From positions 124,001 through 188,000 of the forward strand of contig NZ_LNQS01000007.1 in the NCBI RefSeq assembly GCF_001513785.1: a DNA stretch of 64,000 nt, given 5' to 3'. The position numbers and the translations under genes are program-made. The notes below the pieces were generated by a model. The model did no database searches and was not told the DNA's origin. It saw only the letters and a list, made by a program, of their open reading frames with translations. How positions within the stretch are numbered: position 1 is the first letter of the stretch; the number at the start of each line of letters is the position of its first letter. The stretch comes from Rheinheimera sp. EpRS3 (GTDB taxonomy: Bacteria; Pseudomonadota; Gammaproteobacteria; Enterobacterales; Alteromonadaceae). Shown piece by piece: positions 54,221 to 63,334 of the stretch.

Positions 54221-54706
54221 TCAGTAACCAAGCTTAATTTCGGTTTGCGCAGGCAATTCCAGTGTGGCCCGAAGCTTCCACTCTCTGGATGCATCAGATA
54301 CCACTAATTGCCACTTTCCTGTTGGTGTAACAGGTAATTTGGCAATATAAACCAGCTCACCGCTGCGCTCGGCATCCAGCGCAAAATCACGTTCGGCCAG
54401 AGTAGGGTGGTAAAAATCTAAATGTATCGCGCCATCCAGCACGGTGTTTTCAGCAAAATGCACTACAGCCGTATCGCCGGCAATTAATACTTTTGCATTA
54501 AGGTTACGCAGCGCTGCCTCACGGTATTTTGCCAGTTGCATATTAATAGCCCGGCCTTCTTTGTAGTAGTCGTCTACCACCAGATCAGGGGTATGCTGCT
54601 GCATTATATATACGGTGTGCACGGCTTTTAATGCTGTGGCAACAGGAATAGCAATTAAAATCCACGGCCACAGCTGCTTATACCAGGGTTTTGTATCTTG
54701 CTGCAT
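54221..54706 (-). CDS. ccoH: cbb3 oxidase assembly protein CcoH (FixH)
   Basis: A 161-residue protein with one N-terminal membrane segment (PWYKQLWPWILIAIPVATAL region) and a periplasmic beta-rich domain. Typical FixH/CcoH features are the VVDDYYKEGRAINMQLAKY block and FYHPTLAERDF. It stabilises the assembling oxidase. MQQDTKP at 54706 is used, with AAGGAAA upstream; a frame 24 bases longer has no support. It lies between ccoI and the structural genes, behind a hairpin. Confidence 0.93.
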   Translation of the reverse strand: MQQDTKPWYKQLWPWILIAIPVATALKAVHTVYIMQQHTPDLVVDDYYKEGRAINMQLAKYREAALRNLNAKVLIAGDTAVVHFAENTVLDGAIHLDFYHPTLAERDFALDAERSGELVYIAKLPVTPTGKWQLVVSDASREWKLRATLELPAQTEIKLGY

Positions 54707-54725
54707 AACTTTCCTTAACACTAAT

Positions 54726-54752
54726 AACAATAAGCCCCGAATCGGGGCTTAT
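54726..54752 (-). terminator. Hairpin between ccoP and ccoH
   Basis: ATAAGCCCCG (54730-54739) pairs with CGGGGCTTAT (54743-54752) around AAT; read leftward it is followed by TGTTATT. It probably ends most ccoNOQP transcripts, so the assembly genes would be expressed at a lower level. Confidence 0.7.
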
Positions 54753-54775
54753 AAGTACAGAACAGCGAAACAAGC

Positions 54776-55759
54776 TTATTGCTGCTCTGCAGGTTTTTCC
54801 GGATGAGCTAAACGGTATACGTAGGCAGTAAGAATATGTACTTTATCTTCGCCTAAAGTTTGCTTAAAGGCTGGCATCACACCATTGCGACCTTTAGTCA
54901 GCGTCTCTTCTACCGCACGGGCTGATCCGCCGTATAACCAGATATTGTCTGTCAGGTTCGGCGCACCGAATGGCAGATTGTGCGCCAGACTACCTTTACC
55001 ATCCGGGCCATGACAGGCAGCACACAAGGCAAATTTAGTTTTACCGGCTTCAGCGTCACGTTCATTTACCGAGCGGCCTGACAAGCTAAGCACATAAGCT
55101 GTCATTTCTTTAATGCCTTGCTCGCCCAGCGCATCAAACCAGCCTGGCATTGCCGCTTTACGGCCATGTAGCAGAGTTTCTTTGATTTTGTCCGGGGTGC
55201 CGCCGTATAACCAGTCGTTGTCAGTCAGGTTAGGGAAGCCGTGCTGGCCACGGGCGTCAGAGCCGTGACACAATGAACAGTTTTGCAAAAATAACCGCTG
55301 GCCGATTTTGATGGCGTCATCGTCGTAAGCCAGATCTAACACATCACGTTTGGCAAACTGCTGGAATACCGGGCCATAAACTTCGTCAGCCCGCACCATT
55401 TCGCGGTCCAGCTCAACGTTACGGCCTTCTTCTACTGCTTTTGTTACAGCTAATTGCGACTCTTCCAGCGATTTAATACCCTGGTTTGAGCTGGTCCAGC
55501 CTAAAAAGCCTTTCCAGTTACCCAGACCCGGATACGCTGCCAGATAAAACACTGACCATACCAGCGTCAGAATGAACATATAGGTCCACCAGCGCGGTAA
55601 CGGGTTGTTTATTTCTTCAATACCGTCTACTTCATGGCCGGTAGTTTCGTCTTCAGGTACACCGACATAATTTTTCAGGTTCCAGGTCAGCAGTATCGCA
55701 CAGCCGATCAGCACCGGAAGGGTTAACACTATGATCCAAGCACTCCAAAAGCTACTCAT
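54776..55759 (-). CDS. ccoP: cbb3 oxidase diheme subunit CcoP
   Basis: A 327-residue membrane-anchored diheme cytochrome c that passes electrons to the oxidase. It has an N-terminal membrane segment, a second one near 60-80 (MFILTLVWSVFYLAAYPGLG) and two heme sites, CSLCH and CAACH, each followed by a matching domain and a distal Met. ATG 55759 has AGGAG 7 bases upstream and overlaps the ccoQ end by 8 bases. A 16-residue longer frame is rejected because it runs through ccoQ coding sequence. Confidence 0.96.
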   Translation of the reverse strand: MSSFWSAWIIVLTLPVLIGCAILLTWNLKNYVGVPEDETTGHEVDGIEEINNPLPRWWTYMFILTLVWSVFYLAAYPGLGNWKGFLGWTSSNQGIKSLEESQLAVTKAVEEGRNVELDREMVRADEVYGPVFQQFAKRDVLDLAYDDDAIKIGQRLFLQNCSLCHGSDARGQHGFPNLTDNDWLYGGTPDKIKETLLHGRKAAMPGWFDALGEQGIKEMTAYVLSLSGRSVNERDAEAGKTKFALCAACHGPDGKGSLAHNLPFGAPNLTDNIWLYGGSARAVEETLTKGRNGVMPAFKQTLGEDKVHILTAYVYRLAHPEKPAEQQ

Positions 55760-55937
55760 GATCCGACTCCTGTTTGGTTTTTTGTTGTGCTTTTTGTTCG
55801 TCTTCAAACACCAGGTTGGCAGCCTGATCGAAATCAGTTTTGCGTTTCTTGCTGTATGCCCAGATCACGAAGGCAATAAAGGCGACAAACAAAATGACGG
55901 TAAAAATACTGTGTATCGTTGCGTATTCCATGGGCAT
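55752..55937 (-). CDS. ccoQ: cbb3 oxidase small subunit CcoQ
   Basis: A 61-residue single-span membrane protein (helix about 10-28, then SKKRKTDFDQAANLVF and a charged tail). CcoQ stabilises the oxidase complex. ATG 55937 overlaps the ccoO stop as TAATG; a second ATG 6 bases later is equally usable. Its place between ccoO and ccoP and its size settle the call. Confidence 0.95.
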   Translation of the reverse strand: MPMEYATIHSIFTVILFVAFIAFVIWAYSKKRKTDFDQAANLVFEDEQKAQQKTKQESDHE

Positions 55938-56548
55938 TACTTCAGGTGCGTGCCAAGCGACTGCAGATAAGCTATCAGCGCTTGCATTTCAGTTTTACCC
56001 TGCACAGCCGCCGCTGCGCCGGCGATATCTTCATCGCTGTATGGCACACCATAGCGCTGTAATACCTGCATTTTTTTAGCTGTATATTTACCATCCAGCA
56101 CATTTTTATCTAACCATGGAAAAGCTGGCATATTAGATTGTGGCACCACTGAGCGTGGGTCCATTAAATGGGCGTGATGCCAGTCGTCACTGTAGCGCTC
56201 GCCTACGCGGGCCAGATCAGGGCCGGTACGTTTAGAACCCCACAGGAACGGGTGATCCCATACGCTTTCACCGGCAACAGAGTAGTGGCCATAGCGTTCA
56301 ACTTCTGCCCGAAAAGGGCGGATCATCTGGCTATGACAACCGACACAACCTTCGCGGACATAGATATCACGGCCTTCCAGCTGCAGCGCAGTGTAAGGTG
56401 TCATACCGTCAACCGGTTGCGTGGTTTCGTCCAGAAAAAACAGCGGTGTAATCAGTACCAGAGTGCCGAAACTGATGGCAACAATCGTTAATATTGCTAA
56501 CAGGCCAACACTTCTTTCAATTTTGTCATGATGATTCTTGTTTGACAT
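55937..56548 (-). CDS. ccoO: cbb3 oxidase monoheme subunit CcoO
   Basis: A 203-residue membrane-anchored cytochrome c. One N-terminal membrane helix (about 12-35) is followed by [19 protein letters not shown] with heme site CVGCH, then [20 protein letters not shown], split, and a distal methionine region. All match FixO/CcoO. It lies 10 bases after ccoN and is coupled to ccoQ. Confidence 0.97.
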   Translation of the reverse strand: MSNKNHHDKIERSVGLLAILTIVAISFGTLVLITPLFFLDETTQPVDGMTPYTALQLEGRDIYVREGCVGCHSQMIRPFRAEVERYGHYSVAGESVWDHPFLWGSKRTGPDLARVGERYSDDWHHAHLMDPRSVVPQSNMPAFPWLDKNVLDGKYTAKKMQVLQRYGVPYSDEDIAGAAAAVQGKTEMQALIAYLQSLGTHLK

Positions 56549-56558
56549 GATTTACCTC

Positions 56559-57986
56559 TTACGCTGCCGCTGGCACAGGTTGTAATGTTTCATCTTTAGC
56601 GCGCACTGTTTTATAAACGTTGTACGCCATCAGCAACATACCCGCTACTACAAACACACCACCGATAAAACGCATCAGGTAGAAAGGTTTAGACGCCTCT
56701 AAGCTTTGCACAAAGCTGTAAGTCAGGGTGCCGTCAGTGTTAACTGCACGCCACATCATGCCCTGGGTAATACCGGAGATCCACATCGCCACGATGTACA
56801 GCACCACACCGATAGTGTGTAGCCAGAAGTGGGTGTTAATCAGCGAAATACTGTACATCCGGCCCTGGTTATACAGCACAGGGATCAGGTGATAAATCGC
56901 GCCGATAGAAATCATCGCAACCCAGCCTAAGGCACCAGAGTGCACGTGGCCGATAGTCCAGTCAGTGTAATGCGACAGTGCATTTACTGATTTGATTGCC
57001 ATCATCGGGCCTTCGAAGGTAGACATACCATAGAACGACAGAGAAACAATTAAGAACCGCAGAATAGGGTCGGTTTTCAGCTTATGCCAGGCACCTGACA
57101 ACGTCATAATACCGTTAATCATGCCGCCCCAGCTTGGCACGAATAACACAACGGACATCACCATACCCAAAGACTGAGTCCAGTCTGGCAGGGCAGTGTA
57201 GTGTAAATGGTGTGGGCCGGCCCAGATATACAGTGCAATCAGCGCCCAGAAATGCACGATAGATAAGCGGTATGAATACACCGGCCGACCTGCCTGCTTA
57301 GGTACAAAGTAGTACATCATACCCAGGAAACCAGCCGTTAACAGAAAGCCAACCGCATTATGGCCGTACCACCACTGGATCATGGCATCCACAGCACCGG
57401 CGTATATTGAGTAAGATTTAAACGCGCTTACCGGCATGGCCATACTGTTTACAATGTGCAGTGCCGCAACCGTAAGGATAAAGCCGCCTAAAAACCAGTT
57501 AGCGACATAGATATGGCTGGTTTTGCGCTTAACTAAAGTGCCGAAGAACACGATAGCGTAAGATACCCATACCAGAGTGATCAGAATATCAATTGGCCAT
57601 TCCAACTCAGCGTATTCCTTGCTGCTGGTTAAGCCCATTGGCAGGGTAATGATGGCCGAGACAATAACAGCCTGCCAGCCCCAGAAAGTAAACATGGCCA
57701 GTTTTTCTGCAAATAACCGCACCTGACAAGTACGCTGTACTATGTAATAGCTGGTAGCGAACAGGGCGCTGGTACCAAAAGCGAAGATTACCGCATTGGT
57801 ATGTAAAGGACGAAGACGACTATAAGTCAACCAAGGAGTGTCAAAGTTTAATGCTGGCCAATAGAGTTGCGCCGCAATTAACACGCCCACCGCCATGCCT
57901 ACAATCCCCCAAAGAACGGTGGTTAAGGCAAAGAGGCGGACAACGCTATAGTTGTAGTCAACATTTAACGATTTTGTCTGGCTCAT
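56559..57986 (-). CDS. ccoN: cbb3 oxidase catalytic subunit CcoN
   Basis: A 475-residue heme-copper oxidase subunit I of the C family, which reduces oxygen at low concentration and pumps protons. It has about 12 helices. Heme and copper ligands are seen in [44 protein letters not shown] and the late [18 protein letters not shown] [15 protein letters not shown]. The Tyr in WWYGHN is the cross-linked residue of this family. The 279-base gap 57987-58265 upstream should hold its promoter; I looked for an FNR box and found no good one. Confidence 0.97.
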   Translation of the reverse strand: MSQTKSLNVDYNYSVVRLFALTTVLWGIVGMAVGVLIAAQLYWPALNFDTPWLTYSRLRPLHTNAVIFAFGTSALFATSYYIVQRTCQVRLFAEKLAMFTFWGWQAVIVSAIITLPMGLTSSKEYAELEWPIDILITLVWVSYAIVFFGTLVKRKTSHIYVANWFLGGFILTVAALHIVNSMAMPVSAFKSYSIYAGAVDAMIQWWYGHNAVGFLLTAGFLGMMYYFVPKQAGRPVYSYRLSIVHFWALIALYIWAGPHHLHYTALPDWTQSLGMVMSVVLFVPSWGGMINGIMTLSGAWHKLKTDPILRFLIVSLSFYGMSTFEGPMMAIKSVNALSHYTDWTIGHVHSGALGWVAMISIGAIYHLIPVLYNQGRMYSISLINTHFWLHTIGVVLYIVAMWISGITQGMMWRAVNTDGTLTYSFVQSLEASKPFYLMRFIGGVFVVAGMLLMAYNVYKTVRAKDETLQPVPAAA

Positions 57987-58265
57987 GTTGAGTTCCGCTG
58001 CAGTTTATACTGGTTACTGATACAGGCTGTTTGCGCAGCCATTCTTGTTATAGGCAGGTTTAACATCCAGTATTTGCAATGTTTAACCCTACCAATTTGG
58101 GGCTGCATCTTAAGGGTTTTACCCCAAAAAAGATAGGTAAAGCAGCCCGTTTTATGATTTAGAACAAAGTCGCTGCTCATTAAGTAACCAAGTGTAGCTG
58201 CTGTTTGAGGCATTTCATCAAAACAGCGTACAATATGGCAACCCTGAGCATTTATCTGGCTAGTT

Positions 58266-58655
58266 ATGCGTGTATTTTATCTTTTTTTACTGTTGTTATG
58301 CTGCCTCTGCGCCTGCAAGCCGCCTGATAAAGTACCCGGCTCATCGCTTACACTATTAAATGACAGCACAATACAGCTTGAGCTAAGCCCGGGGCATGCG
58401 CCGGTTGAAACGCCGCTGCTACTGCAGCTGACCGCCGCTGATGTGTTTAGTGTCAGCGGCGAGCTAACCGGCGTATCCATGTATATGGGAAAAGTGCCGC
58501 TGCGGTTCAGTCAGCACCAGGGAATGTGGCAGGCCGAATTTTTGCTCGGAGCCTGCAGCGATCCGGATATGTTGTGGCAACTGCAACTGGAAGTTCAGTT
58601 TGCCGATGGAAAAAAACGTATCTTAAAACAACAGCTTCAATCAAGTTGGCGTTAG
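58266..58655 (+). CDS. Small lipoprotein of unknown function
   Basis: A 129-residue product with a lipoprotein signal, a Cys-rich lipobox and probable lipidation at Cys 17 (CACK). The mature part is beta-rich with VETPLLLQLTAADVFSVSGE and YMGKVPLRF, suggesting a single beta-sandwich domain. It is reminiscent of small lipoproteins found beside cbb3 or CcoH-like genes, but I cannot name a family. It points away from ccoN and precedes another small gene. Confidence 0.75.
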   Translation: MRVFYLFLLLLCCLCACKPPDKVPGSSLTLLNDSTIQLELSPGHAPVETPLLLQLTAADVFSVSGELTGVSMYMGKVPLRFSQHQGMWQAEFLLGACSDPDMLWQLQLEVQFADGKKRILKQQLQSSWR

Positions 58656-58731
58656 AGAGCAAATTTATCGCTTGAGGTTTGCTTAAAAAATCGCCACTAT
58701 CAGGCGGCAAAATTAAGTTGGAGTAAAGAAT

Positions 58732-58926
58732 ATGACCAGCGAGTTTGTGCGCAATATACACTTGGCGACAGCCCAGAGTTTGAAAGAAAAGGGTGCTGAT
58801 TTATATGGTATTATCGAGCATTTTGAGAATGTTTTTATGCCAATGGATGAAGTGCCGGAACTGCTGGGGCAGCTTGGCTACCCGCAGCAGGATTTGAAAC
58901 AGTTCTTAAAAAATCTGCACTATTAA
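58732..58926 (+). CDS. Small helical protein, 64 residues
   Basis: A 64-residue soluble product rich in helix-forming residues, starting MTSEFVRNIHLATAQSLKEK and containing FENVFMPMDEVPELLGQLGY. A GGAGT ribosome site precedes the ATG, and the 3' end overlaps the convergent yeaD gene by 4 bases. The length, ribosome site and even codon use support a real gene. No function is recognised. Confidence 0.75.
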   Translation: MTSEFVRNIHLATAQSLKEKGADLYGIIEHFENVFMPMDEVPELLGQLGYPQQDLKQFLKNLHY

Positions 58927-59768
58927 CTGCACTGCAGTTTTTGTGTTAGCTCAAGTGTAAATGCGCTATTCAGTTGCAGGTGGGCCGTTTCAACACAAAT
59001 AAACTGCTGATAGCTGTCGTCAGGCAAGTCTTTGGTTTGGATGCTTTTTTGCTGCCAAGGATTCCATACTACCGTAGCATCCTGTCCTTGCTGACTAACT
59101 AAGATAGCTGTTTGGGTACCTCCAATCTTAAGCTCATCACCTGTTAATGGATAAATCCGATCTACCTCCATGCTAAATTGCGCTTTGTCAGTGTGTGTTT
59201 GCACGGTTTCGCCGGTCAGTTTATCAATATAAGCCAGTGGTAAAGACGCAACATCAGTCTGTCCGATATTATCCACGGCAAAGTAGCTATGCAGTGCGGC
59301 TTGTTGCAACATAGACGTGCTGCACTGCAAAGTCATGCTAAGGGTATCAGAGAGTGTTAGTTTGAATTCAACTGTGACTTCACCTTTATAAAACGGTAAA
59401 TCGTTTACTGTAACAGCCAGCGTCAGGCTGACGCCTTGTTCTGTTTCAGTTTGTCCGGTTAACTGCCAAAGCCGGGTTCTTACCACACCGTGGTTCGGTA
59501 ATGACTGCTGCTGTGGGTTTAGCCGGGCATCGACCGGGCCAAACCAGGGCCAGCATACCGGCACACCGCCACGAATGGGTATTTCGTTATGCCACTGTGC
59601 CAGTGGCGACAGCCATAAGATGTCTTTACCCGGTATTGGCTGATAAGACAGCACCTGAGCGCCGTATAAAGAAATCACGGCAGAAGCTTCGCCAAATTGT
59701 AATCTAATGCAGGGCAGATCAGTTAAATGGCCAAAACCGGTTTGCAGGTTAATTGCGGTATTTAGCAT
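58923..59768 (-). CDS. yeaD: D-hexose-6-phosphate mutarotase YeaD
   Basis: A 281-residue aldose-1-epimerase-fold enzyme that interconverts the anomers of glucose 6-phosphate. Typical blocks are LYGAQVLSYQP, DILWLSPLAQW, IRGGVPVCWPWFGPVD and the catalytic NHGVVRTRLWQL histidine region, with VVWNPWQQK and QQFICVETAH near the C-terminus. In E. coli yeaD lies directly after gapA, as it does here, so the two probably act together in sugar-phosphate flow. Confidence 0.93.
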   Translation of the reverse strand: MLNTAINLQTGFGHLTDLPCIRLQFGEASAVISLYGAQVLSYQPIPGKDILWLSPLAQWHNEIPIRGGVPVCWPWFGPVDARLNPQQQSLPNHGVVRTRLWQLTGQTETEQGVSLTLAVTVNDLPFYKGEVTVEFKLTLSDTLSMTLQCSTSMLQQAALHSYFAVDNIGQTDVASLPLAYIDKLTGETVQTHTDKAQFSMEVDRIYPLTGDELKIGGTQTAILVSQQGQDATVVWNPWQQKSIQTKDLPDDSYQQFICVETAHLQLNSAFTLELTQKLQCS

Positions 59769-59815
59769 GGTATCCTCGACGTTGTTGCCAGTGAGTGGGG
59801 CAGCAAAAAGCAGCT

Positions 59816-59849
59816 ATAAACAAAACAGCCAGCATAAAGCTGGCTGTTT
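59816..59849 (-). terminator. Intrinsic terminator after gapA
   Basis: Read leftward, AAACAGCCAGC and GCTGGCTGTTT form an 11-base-pair stem (59823-59849) around a 5-base loop, followed by TGTTTATA. It separates gapA from yeaD. Confidence 0.85.
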
Positions 59850-59863
59850 GCGTATGCAACGCT

Positions 59864-60874
59864 TTAAGCGTGCTTCATAAACTCAACGGTGTTATCCAGC
59901 ATACGGTTGCTAAAGCCCCATTCGTTATCGTACCAGCTCATCACTTTTACTAAGCGGCCATTAACGCGGGTTTCAGTCGCATCAAAAATAGATGATTTCG
60001 GATTGTGGTTAAAATCAACCGATACCAGCGGTAAGTCGTTTACGGCCAGTACTTCAGCCATAGTGCCGGATGCTGCAGCTTTACGGATAATATCGTTAAC
60101 TTCGTCAATAGAAGTATTACGACCGGCAATAAAGGTTAAATCTACCAGCGACACATTAAGGGTAGGAACCCGCACGGCTAAGCCATCAAACTTGCCTACC
60201 AGCTCAGGTACCACTAAACCAACAGCAGCGGCAGCGCCGGTTTTAGTTGGGATCATCGACATAGCAGCAGCACGGGCACGGCGTACATCTGTGTGATACA
60301 CATCGCTTAAGCGCTGATCGTTGGTGTAAGCATGGATAGTGGTCATCAGGCCGGATTCAATACCCAGCGCATCGTTTAACGGCTTGGCAATCGGCGCTAA
60401 GCAGTTAGTGGTGCACGACGCGTTGGAAATAATGTTCATTTGCGGCGTTAAAATCTGATGGTTTACGCCATACACTATAGTGGCATCAACATCTTTAGCC
60501 GGAGCTGAAATGATAACTTTTTTCGCGCCGGCTTCTAAGTGCGCACCTGCCGTTTTACGGTCGGTAAACAGGCCGGTACACTCCAGCACTACGTCTACAT
60601 TAAGTTGTTTCCACGGTAAGTTAGCCGGGTTGCGCTCGCTTAATGTCAGGATCTCGTCCTGATTAACATAAATAGCTTTGTCGTTGTGCTCAACATTGGC
60701 AGCAAAAATGCCGTGCGCAGTGTCATACTTCAGCAGGTGAGCATTAATAGCGGCATCGCCTAAATCATTAATGGCAACCACTTTAATATCGTAATTTTTG
60801 CTGCTTTCATACAAAGCGCGCAGCACGTTGCGGCCAATGCGGCCAAAGCCGTTAATCGCGACACGAATAGTCAT
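59864..60874 (-). CDS. gapA: Glyceraldehyde-3-phosphate dehydrogenase
   Basis: A 336-residue glycolytic enzyme using NAD+. The NAD fold starts [20 protein letters not shown]. The catalytic Cys is in [12 protein letters not shown], with the partner His in [15 protein letters not shown] [16 protein letters not shown]. The phosphate-binding [13 protein letters not shown] region and [14 protein letters not shown] are intact. The length is normal. It is a single transcription unit with promoter and terminator and is divergent from malQ. Confidence 0.97.
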   Translation of the reverse strand: MTIRVAINGFGRIGRNVLRALYESSKNYDIKVVAINDLGDAAINAHLLKYDTAHGIFAANVEHNDKAIYVNQDEILTLSERNPANLPWKQLNVDVVLECTGLFTDRKTAGAHLEAGAKKVIISAPAKDVDATIVYGVNHQILTPQMNIISNASCTTNCLAPIAKPLNDALGIESGLMTTIHAYTNDQRLSDVYHTDVRRARAAAMSMIPTKTGAAAAVGLVVPELVGKFDGLAVRVPTLNVSLVDLTFIAGRNTSIDEVNDIIRKAAASGTMAEVLAVNDLPLVSVDFNHNPKSSIFDATETRVNGRLVKVMSWYDNEWGFSNRMLDNTVEFMKHA

Positions 60875-60926
60875 ATTAACCCCGTTAGATAGATGTTCTG
60901 AAATGAGACAAACAAGTTGTGTAGTA

Positions 60927-60954
60927 AAATTACATTATTTAGTGGATTTTTCAA
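60927..60954 (-). promoter_or_regulatory. Putative gapA promoter
   Basis: Read leftward, TTGAAA (60949-60954) and TAATTT (60927-60932) are 16 bases apart, about 53 bases before the gapA ATG. The 197-base gap 60875-61071 is shared with malQ. Confidence 0.45.
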
Positions 60955-61071
60955 GTTTAAAACGGGGGTAAAGCGTTTTTTCTGTAATTTAATGACATAA
61001 ATGAACAATGACTTTAACAGCAATGCCGCCTAGAATGAGCGGTAGCCAACTGACTAGACTAAGGATTTCTC

Positions 61072-63258
61072 ATGGACGCCACCTTACAGGCTGAACTGAT
61101 TGCATTTTGTGGCATTGAAACCGATTTTAATGATGCCTGGGGAAATCCCAGCATGGTAACGCAGCAGCATCAACTGCAACTGTTGGCCGCACAAGGCTTT
61201 GACATTGAAGATGACGAAACAGCCCGCCTGCAATTACTTGAACGGCAACTGGATTTCTGGCTACAGCCACTGCAGGCCGTATCGGTGCAGCGTGTTGATG
61301 AACCTTTACAACTGTTGCTGCAGGTAACGCTTGAGCAAGCCAATATGGAGCTTGCGTTTACCCTGACGACAGAAGATGGCGCTAAGCAGGTATTTAACCT
61401 GACACCGGTAGAAGGTGAGCTGGTGCAGGTCGTGGTGCTGGATGAGGTGGAATACCATCAGTATCAGCATCTGCTGCCACAACAACTGACGGCGGGCTAT
61501 CATCAGCTTAGCCTTAACGACACTGCCTTTACCCAAAAGCTGATCATTACACCGGGGCAGTGTTTTGTGCCGCAAAACTTTAACAGCCAAAAGCAATGGG
61601 GCATAGCGTTACAGCTATATGGCCTGCGCTCAGAGCGCAACTGGGGGATTGGCGATTTTACCGATCTTAGCAATACCGTTAACTATCTGGCTGGTGTTGG
61701 CGCCGATTTTATTGGCCTTAACCCTATTCATGCGCTGTATCCGGCGATGCCGGAAAGTGCCAGCCCGTATAGCCCGTCGTCACGGCGCTGGCTTAATGTC
61801 AGCTATATCGATGTTACGGCAATGCCGGGCTTTAGCTTGTGTGCCCGCACGCAAAGCCTGGTAAGTGCACCGGCTTTTGTGCAGCAGCTTACGCAGCAGC
61901 GCAGCAAGAATTTTGTTGATTACAGCGGTGTAATGCAGTTAAAGCTGCCGGTAATGAAAAGCCTGTATCAATGGTTTGCCGAGCAAAAAGGTAATAATAA
62001 CAAAGCGCTGACTAAAGCTTTTAAGCAGTTTAAAACCGATGGCGGTGCCAGCTTACAGCAACTGGCACTATATGACGCCTTGCATGCATATTTGTATCAG
62101 CAAGACAGCATGCACTGGGGTTGGCCAAACTGGCCGGAAGAATACCGCGATCCGCAATCGGACGCTGTGCAGGCGTTTGCCGTTAAACATCAGGCTGAAC
62201 TGGATTTTTACTGTTACTTGCAGTTTATGGCCCAGCAGCAACTGGCACAAGCACAACAAGTAGCAAAGGATGCGGGTATGTTGCTGGGGCTGTACCGTGA
62301 TTTAGCGGTAGGTGTCAGTGAAGCCTCAACCGAGATTTGGGGCAACCCGGATTTATACTGCCGCGATGCCAGTGTGGGAGCGCCGCCGGATCCGCTGGGG
62401 CCTGCCGGGCAAAACTGGGGCTTGCCGCCGATGTATCCGTATCAGCTGTATAAACAGGGCTATCAACCGATGATTGATCTGCTGCGTGCCAATATGCAGC
62501 ATGCCGGTGCACTGCGTATCGACCATGTTATGGCACTGCTGCGTTTATGGTGGGTGCCCAAAACAGCCGAAAACGCCGGTGGTGGCGCTTATGTGTATTA
62601 CCCGATCATGGACTTACTCGGTATACTGGCGCTGGAAAGCCAGCGTAACCAGGCGGTGATTATCGGTGAAGATTTAGGTACCGTGCCTGACGGTATCCGC
62701 GAGTTATTGGCACAGTACAATGTGTATTCTTACCGGGTGTTCTTTTTTGAAACCGCAGCCGATGGCGGCTATATCTCGCCAAAGCATTACCCGGTGCAGG
62801 CCATGGCCACGCTGACAACCCATGATTTACCTACGTTAATTGGTTTTTGGCATTGCGAAGATTTACGTCTGGGTAAAGAGTTGGGCCTGTATAAAGATAA
62901 AGCCCAGTTCCAGGACCTGTATGCACAGCGCCATGCCAATAAACAGCGTATTCTTGATTCATTACACGGCCACCAAAGCTTACCCGGTGATTACAGCCGC
63001 AGCGCCGAGAACCTCGGTATGGATCAAACGCTGAACTACGCCATGCAGCGGCATCTGGCGGCGACATCCAGCCAGCTATTATGTTTACAACTGGAAGATG
63101 CATTGCAAATGACACAGCCGGTAAATATTCCCGGTACCAGCAACGAATACCCGAACTGGCGGCGTAAGCTGTCTGAGCCGATAGAGCAGTGGAGCCAGAA
63201 CCACGATATCAGGCAGTTGTTTACAGAGATCAGCAAGCAGCGTAAAGCTGCAAACTAA
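61072..63258 (+). CDS. malQ: 4-alpha-glucanotransferase MalQ
   Basis: A 728-residue GH77 amylomaltase that moves glucan chains between maltodextrins in the cytoplasm. The first about 150 residues are the N-terminal beta domain of enterobacterial-type MalQ. The catalytic barrel has WGIALQLYGLRSERNWGIGDF (split), SPYSPSSRRWLNVSYID, the nucleophile region ALRIDHVMALLRLWW (Asp in RIDH), the acid in VIIGEDLGTVP and TLTTHDLPTLIGFW with the transition-state Asp. AAGGA precedes the ATG. The glgB gene follows 76 bases later, so the two serve glycogen or maltodextrin metabolism. Confidence 0.96.
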   Translation: MDATLQAELIAFCGIETDFNDAWGNPSMVTQQHQLQLLAAQGFDIEDDETARLQLLERQLDFWLQPLQAVSVQRVDEPLQLLLQVTLEQANMELAFTLTTEDGAKQVFNLTPVEGELVQVVVLDEVEYHQYQHLLPQQLTAGYHQLSLNDTAFTQKLIITPGQCFVPQNFNSQKQWGIALQLYGLRSERNWGIGDFTDLSNTVNYLAGVGADFIGLNPIHALYPAMPESASPYSPSSRRWLNVSYIDVTAMPGFSLCARTQSLVSAPAFVQQLTQQRSKNFVDYSGVMQLKLPVMKSLYQWFAEQKGNNNKALTKAFKQFKTDGGASLQQLALYDALHAYLYQQDSMHWGWPNWPEEYRDPQSDAVQAFAVKHQAELDFYCYLQFMAQQQLAQAQQVAKDAGMLLGLYRDLAVGVSEASTEIWGNPDLYCRDASVGAPPDPLGPAGQNWGLPPMYPYQLYKQGYQPMIDLLRANMQHAGALRIDHVMALLRLWWVPKTAENAGGGAYVYYPIMDLLGILALESQRNQAVIIGEDLGTVPDGIRELLAQYNVYSYRVFFFETAADGGYISPKHYPVQAMATLTTHDLPTLIGFWHCEDLRLGKELGLYKDKAQFQDLYAQRHANKQRILDSLHGHQSLPGDYSRSAENLGMDQTLNYAMQRHLAATSSQLLCLQLEDALQMTQPVNIPGTSNEYPNWRRKLSEPIEQWSQNHDIRQLFTEISKQRKAAN

Positions 63259-63334
63259 GCTTTGGCGTAAAAAGCCATAGCCTTTGTGGCTGTGGCTGTT
63301 AAGGTAGAGACAGAAAAACTAAAAAGGACAGGCG

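Noticed and set aside
57983..58213. A 76-residue frame on the minus strand upstream of ccoN
   Set aside because: It overlaps the ccoN start region, has unusual composition and no ribosome site. The interval is better explained as the ccoN leader and promoter.
58190..58225. A possible FNR box before ccoN (TTGAGG...CATCAA)
   Set aside because: The half sites are 7 bases apart in the wrong register. FNR sites need TTGAT-N4-ATCAA, and only the right half fits.
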